DNA of 64,000 bases from a virus, in the IMG/VR virus record IMGVR_UViG_3300008107_000184, positions 1 through 64,000 of that record; one strand, written 5' to 3'. Both the position numbers and the translations under genes were made by a program. The notes under the pieces are model-generated. The model saw only the letters and a program-made list of their open reading frames with translations. It was not told where the DNA came from and made no database searches. This document shows, in pieces, positions 33,485 through 39,367 of this stretch (position 1 is the first letter of the stretch; each line of letters begins with the position of its first letter).

Positions 33485-34116
33485 ACCCACTCAAGAGCTT
33501 CTGCAACTGTCGGGAATTGCTCAGAAAATACTTTTTTGCATTCAAGAGCAATATCCATATGCTCTTTTTGAGTACCATTGGCAGATCTAAGTGTTATGTA
33601 ATGTATCCACGACCTGCAAGAACCCGTCATATAGATGCGTGTGGGCGTCGCTAAAGGCAATACAAATCTTGCACACTCTTTTGCTACACCTGCCTCTAAC
33701 ATTCGCTTGTAGAGGTTATTAGAGTGCTTAAACAATTCAGCAATTTCTGCCTGAAACTTAAGTTTTACATAGTCACCAAGATCATCTGTGGAGTTTTGAC
33801 GATTCTTGGTATCTTGTTTACGAAGATCTGGAATAGGAATATTTTCGGTGATTAGATTTGTGTCAGCATACCTTTGTGAAAATTCCTGAAATGTAAAGGA
33901 CCTGTGTCGAAGTATCTGAGCTGCGATACCACGGTTAGTTTCAATCTCAAGACTCATAGAAGATTGCTCAAACACAGACCAATGATTGTGCTTAATACAA
34001 TAACGTAGCAAACCCGCATAGTTTTCAGAATCCTGATTCTCTGGATTACTAACTCTCGCAATAAACGCCATTGTTTGTTCTGCATCGGGAGTCACGCTGA
34101 TAAGTTTTACAGTCAT
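33481..34116 (-). CDS. thyX: Flavin-dependent thymidylate synthase ThyX
   Basis: 211 residues. The ThyX signature RHRSFTFQEFSQRY is at residues 70-83 (R-H-R-x(7)-S type). The enzyme makes dTMP from dUMP using methylene-tetrahydrofolate and FAD/NADPH, supplying thymidine for phage DNA in the AT-rich genome. Overlaps the upstream 55-codon gene by ATGA. Confidence 0.92.
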   Translation of the reverse strand: MTVKLISVTPDAEQTMAFIARVSNPENQDSENYAGLLRYCIKHNHWSVFEQSSMSLEIETNRGIAAQILRHRSFTFQEFSQRYADTNLITENIPIPDLRKQDTKNRQNSTDDLGDYVKLKFQAEIAELFKHSNNLYKRMLEAGVAKECARFVLPLATPTRIYMTGSCRSWIHYITLRSANGTQKEHMDIALECKKVFSEQFPTVAEALEWV

Positions 34117-34280
34117 TTCTTTCCAAATCCTTTTGATGTTTTTGATTCAAGTTCTGCGATTTCTTCCTTAAGCGTTCGCAGTTGTGTTTTCATCTCTCTG
34201 ATTTTTTCATCAGTATAAAGATTTTCTTGTTTTACCAATCTTTCTAAAAGTTTAATGAGTTCTCGTGCTCTACTGGTCAT
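34113..34280 (-). CDS. Small coiled-coil protein (55 aa)
   Basis: MTSRARELIKLLERLVKQEN continues with a Lys/Glu-rich heptad-like helix (EKIREMKTQLRTLKEEIAEL) and a basic end. It overlaps thyX by 4 bp and the next gene upstream by 11 bp, so it is clearly a cistron in the operon. Function unknown; a coiled-coil oligomer is likely. Confidence 0.7.
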   Translation of the reverse strand: MTSRARELIKLLERLVKQENLYTDEKIREMKTQLRTLKEEIAELESKTSKGFGKK

Positions 34281-34449
34281 CTAAATCAGAATCCTCAAAA
34301 ATTTCGTCGTAATCTAACACTGGTCTTTTTCTGACTTCTGGTTCTGTATACTTATTATACGCAGAAACATCAGAATAAACTTCTGCTTTCAGAGAATCAA
34401 CCAAGAGTTCTAAATTACGAACAAGAAGTTTTAGTTTGTCTTTATCCAT
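34270..34449 (-). CDS. Small hypothetical protein (59 aa)
   Basis: MDKDKLKLLVRNLELLVDSL (amphipathic helix) then EVYSDVSAYNKY and an acidic tail (DYDEIFEDSDLDDQ). First gene after the terminator at 34481, so it probably heads the thyX operon, but I see no good promoter directly upstream. No domain recognised. Confidence 0.65.
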   Translation of the reverse strand: MDKDKLKLLVRNLELLVDSLKAEVYSDVSAYNKYTEPEVRKRPVLDYDEIFEDSDLDDQ

Positions 34450-34480
34450 AAGTTACTATTCTCTTCAGGCATTTTACCAT

Positions 34481-34506
34481 AAAAAAAGAGGGGCAGTCAA
34501 CCCCCC
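34481..34506 (-). terminator. Probable terminator
   Basis: Minus strand GGGG-N7-CCCC followed by CTCTTTTTTT-type T run. It would stop transcripts coming from the small-gene cluster on the right before the thyX operon. Confidence 0.6.
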
Positions 34507-34512
34507 GTTTCA

Positions 34513-34653
34513 TTATGACTTGCTTAACAACTCCCTACAAATTCTTTTACAAGTTTGTTTTTCATCATCACACTCAATCAAACAATTAAAATAATCATTA
34601 ACTAAGTCGTTCTGTTTTCGTTCATACGCTTCACCTCTATATTCTACTACTAT
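34513..34653 (-). pseudogene. YRG-family small ORF without a start codon
   Basis: An open frame of about 45 codons encodes VVEYRGEAYERKQNDLV, then CLIECDDEKQTCKRICREL, a cysteine-containing peptide related in its YRG motif to the intact DUF4278-like gene at 34920. An in-frame TAG lies directly before it and no ATG, GTG or TTG fits; the first codon after the TAG is ATA. Either it has decayed or uses a non-standard start. Confidence 0.4.
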
Positions 34654-34710
34654 CTAGGTGTTTTGTGTTGATTCCTTAACAATAATTTATACCTACGAGT
34701 TTATACCTAT

Positions 34711-34736
34711 AAAAAAAGGAGGAGATCAACCCCTCC
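34711..34736 (-). terminator. Rho-independent terminator
   Basis: Minus strand GGAGG-N9-CCTCC followed by seven T, directly after the 27-codon membrane peptide gene. Confidence 0.8.
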
Positions 34737-34741
34737 GATTT

Positions 34742-34825
34742 CTACTTAAATAAAAATTGAATATAAAGCGACAATAAAACAAGTACAACCGCAGATCCTG
34801 CGGCAATTTGTAATACTGCGAACAT
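34742..34825 (-). CDS. 27-aa membrane peptide
   Basis: MFAVLQIAAGSAVVLVLLSL followed by YIQFLFK: a single hydrophobic helix. GGAG lies eight bases before the ATG and the ATG overlaps the preceding stop (TGATG), so translation looks real. Similar tiny membrane peptides are common in cyanophages. Function unknown. Confidence 0.6.
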   Translation of the reverse strand: MFAVLQIAAGSAVVLVLLSLYIQFLFK

Positions 34826-34923
34826 CACTTTGCTCCAACGAGTTGTGCTAGTTGTGCTTGGTGACGGCGCTCTTCTTTTTGTTTTTGCTCTTTAATGATT
34901 TGAAGGAAGTTAAGTTTTTTCAC
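34825..34923 (-). CDS. 32-aa basic peptide, GTG start
   Basis: Starts at GTG (34923) after a strong AAGGAGG; product KKLNFLQIIKEQKQKEERRH and a Gln/Ala/Leu tail, a single charged helix. The GTG overlaps the preceding stop (GTGA). Too small to classify. Confidence 0.6.
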   Translation of the reverse strand: MKKLNFLQIIKEQKQKEERRHQAQLAQLVGAK

Positions 34924-35057
34924 TTGTGCCCCTCCTTTACAAACTTAACACCACGATAGGTTTCGTTGTATTGTTGGGCTTGTTGTTGCATTTGCTGTTG
35001 GTATTCAATACGCTTTTGAGTATCGTATTCAACACCACGATATACGACTTTAGACAT
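34920..35057 (-). CDS. DUF4278-like YRG peptide (45 aa)
   Basis: MSKVVYRGVEYDTQKRIEYQ, a Gln-rich linker and a second ETYRGVKF motif. Two YRG motifs about 29 residues apart match DUF4278, a small family found in cyanobacteria and cyanophages. AAGGAG lies eight bases before the ATG. Function unknown. Confidence 0.75.
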   Translation of the reverse strand: MSKVVYRGVEYDTQKRIEYQQQMQQQAQQYNETYRGVKFVKEGHK

Positions 35058-35096
35058 TAGGTTTTCTCCTTAATTTTGAGGCTAAAGAGCGTTCCT

Positions 35097-35249
35097 TCAG
35101 TCGGCTTTTGCGTCTATTTTGCACTCTTTTGGAGTAATCTGTTTGATTTCCCAAACCAAGTCATTTTTTGCTTGTTTTGGAATATCAACTTTATGAATTC
35201 TCCCAACCATTAACTGTGCTTGAAGGCAAGTTAAAAGAAGTGTTTCCAT
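35097..35249 (-). CDS. 50-aa peptide downstream of riboswitch
   Basis: METLLLTCLQAQLMVGRIHK then IPKQAKNDLVWEIKQITPKE, with two cysteines. Short ORFs of this sort follow the Downstream-peptide (glutamine-II) RNA motif in marine cyanobacteria, and the same motif lies 30 nt before this ATG. Expression is therefore probably coupled to glutamine, i.e. nitrogen status. The sequence just before the ATG repeats part of the aptamer. Confidence 0.75.
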   Translation of the reverse strand: METLLLTCLQAQLMVGRIHKVDIPKQAKNDLVWEIKQITPKECKIDAKAD

Positions 35250-35278
35250 AGATGAACGACCTATAAGTAGGTTTTAAT

Positions 35279-35323
35279 CCGTTCCGAGTCGGCTTACTTC
35301 CGTCTGGTTTCCCAGATGAACGA
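35279..35323 (-). ncRNA. Glutamine-II (Downstream-peptide) riboswitch
   Basis: Minus-strand leader. P1 is TCGTTC (35318-35323) with GAACGG (35279-35284); inside it a perfect hairpin TCTGG-GAAA-CCAGA (35303-35316) and the diagnostic ACGGAAGTAAG ... CGACTCGGAACG segment that I know from Downstream-peptide RNAs. It lies between a sigma70 promoter and a 50-codon ORF. Recognised from memory of the consensus; a covariance search was not possible. Confidence 0.75.
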
Positions 35324-35330
35324 TGAGAGT

Positions 35331-35360
35331 ATTATACTCCCTTTCGTGGATATTTATCAA
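35331..35360 (-). promoter_or_regulatory. Sigma70-like promoter of riboswitch transcript
   Basis: TTGATA (35355-35360), 18-bp spacer, TATAAT (35331-35336), minus strand. The expected start is just before the aptamer 5' strand at 35323. Confidence 0.7.
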
Positions 35361-35443
35361 GTATGATTTGTATCATACGATACAAATTTATAAAATCTTC
35401 GCGTGAGAAAATTTTGCCGGAATTTTTTGCCCCTTCTGGGGAA

Positions 35444-35818
35444 TCACTTACGCTTTTTCTTTTCGGGTGCCTGATATCCCCAGAGTTTTGGATTAATCTT
35501 TCCATAACCCCAGTCAATATTACGAACTACTGGACCGAGATTATCGTAATACATATCAAACAAATTAGATCTCTTTCCACAGCGTGTTAAATCATAACAA
35601 GTTTTACCATCAATTTGATAAGTGACTATGTAAGCATCAGTTGGAACTTGACTGTCTTTTGCTTCTTCTAGAGTACAGTTTTGTTTGATAACTTCACACC
35701 CATATTTTGATTTAAACAATTCCTTTTCTTCGGGAGTCCAGGCATGGTTTAAATCTTTATTGGGCGCCTCTCCTTTATCTGATGGCATCTTTGGTTTTTC
35801 TATAAGATTTTTTTCCAT
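35444..35818 (-). CDS. Conserved hypothetical cyanophage protein
   Basis: 124 residues. Polar N-terminus; a domain with YIVTYQIDGKTCYDLTRCGK and FDMYYDNLGPVVRNIDW, then NPKLWGY and a very basic end (PEKKKRK). Three cysteines surround the core. It is recurrent in T4-like cyanophages; the basic tail suggests nucleic-acid contact. No function known. Confidence 0.7.
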   Translation of the reverse strand: MEKNLIEKPKMPSDKGEAPNKDLNHAWTPEEKELFKSKYGCEVIKQNCTLEEAKDSQVPTDAYIVTYQIDGKTCYDLTRCGKRSNLFDMYYDNLGPVVRNIDWGYGKINPKLWGYQAPEKKKRK

Positions 35819-35841
35819 GATAATAACTTCAAAAATTTAGA

Positions 35842-36453
35842 TTAACTTCTACCGCCCCACTGAATGTCTGAATACGCTTCAGCAACAATTTCTTTTGTAA
35901 GATTATATTTTGTATTCAACTTTTTATCTTTCACCAGGCAAAGAATTTCTGCTTCAAGAGGATGAAGACCTTCAAGGATATTAATAAACATTGTCTCACG
36001 ACGAATATTATTCAACGAATCATTACCACCTTTGATGAAATGATAAAAGTTTTTGTATTCTCTACTAATTGTGGTATGCCCTTGCTTATCACTCGATCCG
36101 ATTGAAAAAGATCCAGTTTCGTGCATCTTACGAACTTCTTCAGAAATCTTCGTTGTAAGAGACCCGCTGTAAGAAGTTTGGTCTGAGTATCCAGAATATG
36201 GCACCGCACCTTCTGGAAGCATTGAAATTACTGATTCATCAAAATTCCAAATAAAGATTGATTTCAATGCGACATGCTCATACTTTCTAAGAATTTCTAC
36301 CTTCTTGGAATTTGTTTTTTGTCTTGATACAATATCTAATACTTCAAAGACAAACGGGTTGTTTGGCAAACTTGGAGTTGCAGTAACTCTAGCAGTAGTT
36401 GCCTTTGAAGTGGTCTTTTTAACGGGTGTTTTTGCTTTAGTTGTCGTAGTCAT
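35842..36453 (-). CDS. DUF6433-like conserved phage protein
   Basis: 203 residues. Lys/Thr-rich flexible N-terminus (KAKTPVKKTTSKATTARV), then a helical domain with FEVLDIVSRQKTNSKKVEIL and the C-terminal ILEGLHPLEAEILCLVKDKK. This matches a family common to T4-like cyanophages (assigned DUF6433 from memory). Function unknown. ATAAATA lies 32 bases upstream. Confidence 0.7.
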   Translation of the reverse strand: MTTTTKAKTPVKKTTSKATTARVTATPSLPNNPFVFEVLDIVSRQKTNSKKVEILRKYEHVALKSIFIWNFDESVISMLPEGAVPYSGYSDQTSYSGSLTTKISEEVRKMHETGSFSIGSSDKQGHTTISREYKNFYHFIKGGNDSLNNIRRETMFINILEGLHPLEAEILCLVKDKKLNTKYNLTKEIVAEAYSDIQWGGRS

Positions 36454-36485
36454 ATGATGAACAAAATGTTGAATAATGTTAAAGT

Positions 36486-36492
36486 TATTTAT
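36486..36492 (-). promoter_or_regulatory. T4-late-type promoter box
   Basis: Minus strand ATAAATA, 32 bases before the ATG at 36453, in the short gap after the membrane protein gene. Confidence 0.5.
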
Positions 36493-36495
36493 TGA

Positions 36496-36738
36496 CTATT
36501 CTTCGTCTTCCTCTACTTCAAACTCATCTTCAAAGTATCCTTGCTCAAATCGTACTGATACGATTTCTTGATCGATTAACTCACCATCCTTATCATAAAA
36601 CTCTGGATGGTATGCAATTTGTTTTGGACCTTCTTGGTGATTCATCATGTATTCTCTGGCAACCCAACCAAGCATTACTCCCACAATCAGAAACAATACT
36701 GTTAGAAAAGAACCGAATACTAAACTGATTGCTAACAT
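36496..36738 (-). CDS. Small membrane protein with acidic tail
   Basis: 80 residues. One membrane helix (about residues 3-26, ISLVFGSFLTVLFLIVGVML), then a cytoplasmic part ending in a run of Glu/Asp (EDEFEVEEDEE). GGAG lies seven bases before the ATG. Common in cyanomyoviruses; no known role. Confidence 0.7.
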   Translation of the reverse strand: MLAISLVFGSFLTVLFLIVGVMLGWVAREYMMNHQEGPKQIAYHPEFYDKDGELIDQEIVSVRFEQGYFEDEFEVEEDEE

Positions 36739-36755
36739 GTGTTTGCTCCGGGAAA

Positions 36756-36974
36756 CTACTTTTTCTTCCTTGATATAAAGGAAAACTCAAAATAGATGGT
36801 TACCTCCCGATTTAGAAAGCAAACCATCTTCTCAAAGATGATGTGAAACGGTTGAGTCTGCTTTCTTTTGCCTCCATTAAGTATAAGTTCAACACCACGA
36901 TTAAAGTGGTCTTCCTTTTTATTTAGGTCAAGATTTGATGATTTGTTTTTCCTTGAGGAATTTGATTGTGTCAA
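36756..36974 (-). CDS. Small basic hypothetical protein, TTG start
   Basis: 72 residues if started at TTG (36974), which has AGGAGG five bases upstream inside the glutaredoxin gene; overlap is 47 bp. The core reads HFNRGVELILNGGKRKQTQP then VCFLNREVTIYFEFSFI and RKKK. The strong ribosome site within another gene supports this start. Function unknown. Confidence 0.6.
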   Translation of the reverse strand: MTQSNSSRKNKSSNLDLNKKEDHFNRGVELILNGGKRKQTQPFHIIFEKMVCFLNREVTIYFEFSFISRKKK

Positions 36975-37170
36975 CTGATCCTCCTAATTTTTGTTCATCA
37001 CAAATAACTTGTGGGAAAGTAGAGCCTTCGCCAAACTCGGCATAAAACTCATCTCTGGTAAAATGCTCATTGAGATTATATACTACAAAGTTACTTCCTG
37101 TCAACTCAAGAACTTGTTTGACTTTATAGCAGTATGGGCAATCCTCTTTAGAATATACAGTAAAGTTCAT
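36928..37170 (-). CDS. Glutaredoxin
   Basis: 80 residues. Thioredoxin fold of glutaredoxin type: CPYC active site at 11-14, cis-Pro in TFPQV at 51-55 and the GG glutathione-binding pair at 63-64. It reduces disulfides using glutathione, probably feeding ribonucleotide reductase during phage DNA synthesis, as T4 NrdC does. A late-like TATAAATT (37193-37200) and a terminator separate it from the small RNA upstream. Confidence 0.9.
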   Translation of the reverse strand: MNFTVYSKEDCPYCYKVKQVLELTGSNFVVYNLNEHFTRDEFYAEFGEGSTFPQVICDEQKLGGSVDTIKFLKEKQIIKS

Positions 37171-37210
37171 AATTTGTTATAATTTTTATATTAATTTATA
37201 ATAGAAAAAA

Positions 37211-37230
37211 GGAGGGTATAAAAACCCTCC
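37211..37230 (-). terminator. Rho-independent terminator
   Basis: Minus strand GGAGGG-TTTTTATA-CCCTCC followed by six T; stops the transcript from the 37313 promoter before glutaredoxin. Confidence 0.8.
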
Positions 37231-37246
37231 TTATTATACCACCAAC

Positions 37247-37279
37247 TCACCTCTCCCACCACAGAGAAGTGGTCTTCAT
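37247..37279 (-). CDS. Possible 10-aa leader peptide with Trp-Trp
   Basis: ATG at 37279 to TGA at 37247-37249 encodes MKTTSLWWER. Two adjacent Trp codons directly upstream of alternative hairpins recall trp-type leader peptides. The ribosome site is weak (GGGA next to the ATG), so this is a suggestion only. Confidence 0.25.
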   Translation of the reverse strand: MKTTSLWWER

Positions 37280-37312
37280 TCCCAAAGTTACAAGGATATT
37301 GAAGACTTGAAT

Positions 37313-37350
37313 ATTATAAAGGAAATTCAAAAGGTTGTCAACCGGTTGAC
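37313..37350 (-). promoter_or_regulatory. Consensus sigma70 promoter with palindromic operator
   Basis: TTGACA (37336-37341), 17-bp spacer, TATAAT (37313-37318), minus strand; 12 of 12. A perfect 14-bp palindrome GTCAACCGGTTGAC (37337-37350) covers the -35, the classic place for a dimeric repressor or activator. Confidence 0.75.
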
Positions 37351-37409
37351 GAAGTGTGTTTTTATAAGTAGACTAGGTTTGTTGCCGTTGAAGATAAGTT
37401 ATAACTTAA

Positions 37410-37679
37410 TTAAGGTTTAGGACCTAAAAGACTCTCATTCCAAACTTCTTTGAGTTCTGTTGTGATCTCATCAACGGTTGTTCCAGTTATTTCTGCTTCA
37501 GTAACAATATTGGTTGCATCACGAAGTGCTTGTTTTTGAGTCTTAATTTCTTCAGTATCAGTACCAAATTCAAGTGCTCTTACAAAATCCACATCCAGTT
37601 TTTCTAGAAGTGGTTTTCTCACCGCTCTCATCTTATCTTTTTGGATTTCTTTTGCTTTATCTACGTTAATCTTGATCAT
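37410..37679 (-). CDS. Tail-fibre chaperone-like protein (XkdW-type)
   Basis: 89 residues, helical: KAKEIQKDKMRAVRKPLLEK, then DVDFVRALEFG and KTQKQALRDATNIV. This ordering (K..R..R.PLL..LDV.F.RALE ... KQALRD) is the pattern of small phage tail assembly proteins (XkdW/DUF4376-like). Overlaps the next gene by ATGA. Confidence 0.65.
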   Translation of the reverse strand: MIKINVDKAKEIQKDKMRAVRKPLLEKLDVDFVRALEFGTDTEEIKTQKQALRDATNIVTEAEITGTTVDEITTELKEVWNESLLGPKP

Positions 37680-37939
37680 TTCTTGTACTCCAGTACCCAG
37701 TCTTCATAGTCCATACCGTATCCTGTCGGTTCTCCAAGTTCTTCTACATCAAGTTCCCAAGCATTAAAAAATGTATAGTCATTTGATACTTCTTCTTCAT
37801 TTACAATCCAAAAAGGTTGCCCAGTTGGAGTATCCTTAAGAGCAATTTCAGTGATTGTATAATTTTCAAGTGCTTCTGGTGTTGGGTATCCTACTGCAAC
37901 TCCACCAAAATCATTATGCATAAGAATTAATTGTGCCAT
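37676..37939 (-). CDS. Small fibre-associated hypothetical protein
   Basis: 87 residues. Contains PFWIVNEEEVSNDYTFFNAW, a motif often found in small phage genes that follow fibre genes; the C-terminus is acidic. It lies directly after the 380-residue fibre gene and overlaps the chaperone-like gene by 4 bp. A perfect TATAAATA lies 21 bases upstream. Confidence 0.6.
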   Translation of the reverse strand: MAQLILMHNDFGGVAVGYPTPEALENYTITEIALKDTPTGQPFWIVNEEEVSNDYTFFNAWELDVEELGEPTGYGMDYEDWVLEYKK

Positions 37940-37960
37940 AATTATTTTAAGACTTGTGAA

Positions 37961-37968
37961 TATTTATA
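37961..37968 (-). promoter_or_regulatory. T4-late-type promoter TATAAATA
   Basis: Perfect late box 21 bases before the ATG at 37939, three bases after the stop of the fibre gene. Confidence 0.65.
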
Positions 37969-37970
37969 AA

Positions 37971-39113
37971 TTAACGGAAAATTGCTACATTACAACTATT
38001 AACATCAAAAGGAACACTACTAGATGGGTTACCAGTCACAATTTTTAGTGAACCAGTTCCAAATGCTGAATAATTTCCAGAGTTTAGGTTTGGTCCACCT
38101 TGTCCAACCTGATGAACTAATCCTTGCCCACCACCTTGAGAGATGGAGACCGTTGGACAATAGTTAGAATCTGGCATAGAACTTGAAAAATTGATTGTAT
38201 AATTTCCAGTACTATTTCTAGTTACACTGGTTACATTAGCACTACCACGAATAGATCCACTTGTTCCATCAAAGTTCACCCAAACACGACATCCATAAGC
38301 CGTTGCTACTGAACCATATCCAGAGTTAAATAATAAATTTCCATTAGAGTTCAATTGCATTTGAACTCCCAATTCACCATTATCAGGTTTGACTTGAAAT
38401 CTCAAATATCCACCAGTATCTGCAGCATTTCCAACATTAGTATTTGTATAAGACTCAATAACTGCCTTAATACCAGGATTGCCTGTTAGATTGGTTCCAG
38501 ATACTTTATTTCCAAAAACAATCGAACCAATTCTTGATGCACTTGGATTTGCATTTGGATTTACAAGTGCTAAACAACCGTCAGCAGGATTAGTTCCAGA
38601 AGCAGTTCCTGAAAAAGTATAAACTAATTGATTAGCGTCCTTACCCCAATTTAAATCTGATACTGTTACTCCAGCACCAAAAGTTGCTTCACCTCTTACG
38701 TCAAGTGTTTTTACAGCACTTATTGTTCCTATACCCAGACGACCATTACTATCAAACCTAGCTGCTTCTACACCACCTTCACCAAACGCTATGGTATCAG
38801 CAGAAGGAAAGAATATACCGGTATTACTGTCACCTGTTGGACTTATAGATGGAGCTGAAGTGCTACCGGCAGCAACGGTTGTAACACCAGTATTTGTAAT
38901 GCTTGTAGCAGTTACAGTAGTGGCAGTTACTGATGTAAAAGTAGAAACCCCAGAAGAACTTAAAGTATTATTACCAATCTTAATCGTCCCTGACTGAACA
39001 TCCAAAGCACTCGTTGGTACTGACGTTCCGATACCGACTCTACCAGTGGAATCTTGATAGACTCCGCCAGTACCAGATTGATGTAACCAACGATTGAATC
39101 TTATATCAGACAT
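37971..39113 (-). CDS. Tail-fibre-like protein
   Basis: 380 residues. N-terminus MSDIRFNRWLHQSGTGGVYQ plus TGRVGIGT is a common fibre attachment start in cyanophages. A GIFFPSADTIAFGEGGVE module (shared with the fibre at 55522) precedes a shaft and a C-terminal beta domain ending SCNVAIFR. Low charge, rich in Ser/Thr/Asn/Gly. Likely one of several alternative side-fibre or receptor-binding proteins. Confidence 0.7.
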   Translation of the reverse strand: MSDIRFNRWLHQSGTGGVYQDSTGRVGIGTSVPTSALDVQSGTIKIGNNTLSSSGVSTFTSVTATTVTATSITNTGVTTVAAGSTSAPSISPTGDSNTGIFFPSADTIAFGEGGVEAARFDSNGRLGIGTISAVKTLDVRGEATFGAGVTVSDLNWGKDANQLVYTFSGTASGTNPADGCLALVNPNANPSASRIGSIVFGNKVSGTNLTGNPGIKAVIESYTNTNVGNAADTGGYLRFQVKPDNGELGVQMQLNSNGNLLFNSGYGSVATAYGCRVWVNFDGTSGSIRGSANVTSVTRNSTGNYTINFSSSMPDSNYCPTVSISQGGGQGLVHQVGQGGPNLNSGNYSAFGTGSLKIVTGNPSSSVPFDVNSCNVAIFR

Positions 39114-39130
39114 TTATATGAGTTTTTAGA

Positions 39131-39138
39131 TATTTATA
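39131..39138 (-). promoter_or_regulatory. T4-late-type promoter TATAAATA
   Basis: Perfect box before the fibre at 39113; it contains the TAA stop (39134-39136) of the upstream gene. Confidence 0.6.
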
Positions 39139-39355
39139 GACCCAACAGTTCTTTGAGTTCTTCTATTGAGAGTCCTGCTGCCTCTAACTTCTGTTGTGGA
39201 GTTAAAGATTCTGGTTCAGTAATTGGGTCTGGTGGAAGAGGTTCATTGCCTTCTTCTAACCAGAGAAGATATTCTGTTGAGGTCTCGACATTGTGCCATT
39301 CGTCTGTTCCTATTTTATTTGCAGATGACCTATCTTGATTTAATTTAAAATTCAT
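39134..39355 (-). CDS. Small fibre-associated hypothetical protein
   Basis: 73 residues, acidic, with TEYLLWLEEGNEPLPPDPI in the middle and a helical end QKLEAAGLSIEELKELLGL. The second part resembles the tail of fibre-assembly proteins. GGAG ribosome site close to the ATG. It sits between two fibre genes, so a chaperone role is plausible. Confidence 0.6.
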   Translation of the reverse strand: MNFKLNQDRSSANKIGTDEWHNVETSTEYLLWLEEGNEPLPPDPITEPESLTPQQKLEAAGLSIEELKELLGL

Positions 39356-39367
39356 AACTTTATCTCC

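Larger units (their letters stand above)
37205..37306 (-). ncRNA. Candidate small RNA or attenuator leader
   Basis: From the predicted start (~37306) to the T run (37205-37210) is about 100 nt with no long ORF. It holds a 10-codon frame MKTTSLWWER (37247-37279) and a terminator GGAGGG-N8-CCCTCC (37211-37230). A competing stem GGTATAA/TTATACC (37234-37240 with 37215-37221) overlaps the terminator. Either a free terminated RNA or an attenuator before glutaredoxin. Confidence 0.5.

Noticed and set aside
35332-35517. 61-codon minus-strand ORF ending KYPRKGV
   Set aside because: It overlaps the 124-residue gene by 74 bp, has no usable start in its unique part, and runs through the riboswitch promoter. 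Its unique end looks protein-like, so a small real gene cannot be fully excluded.
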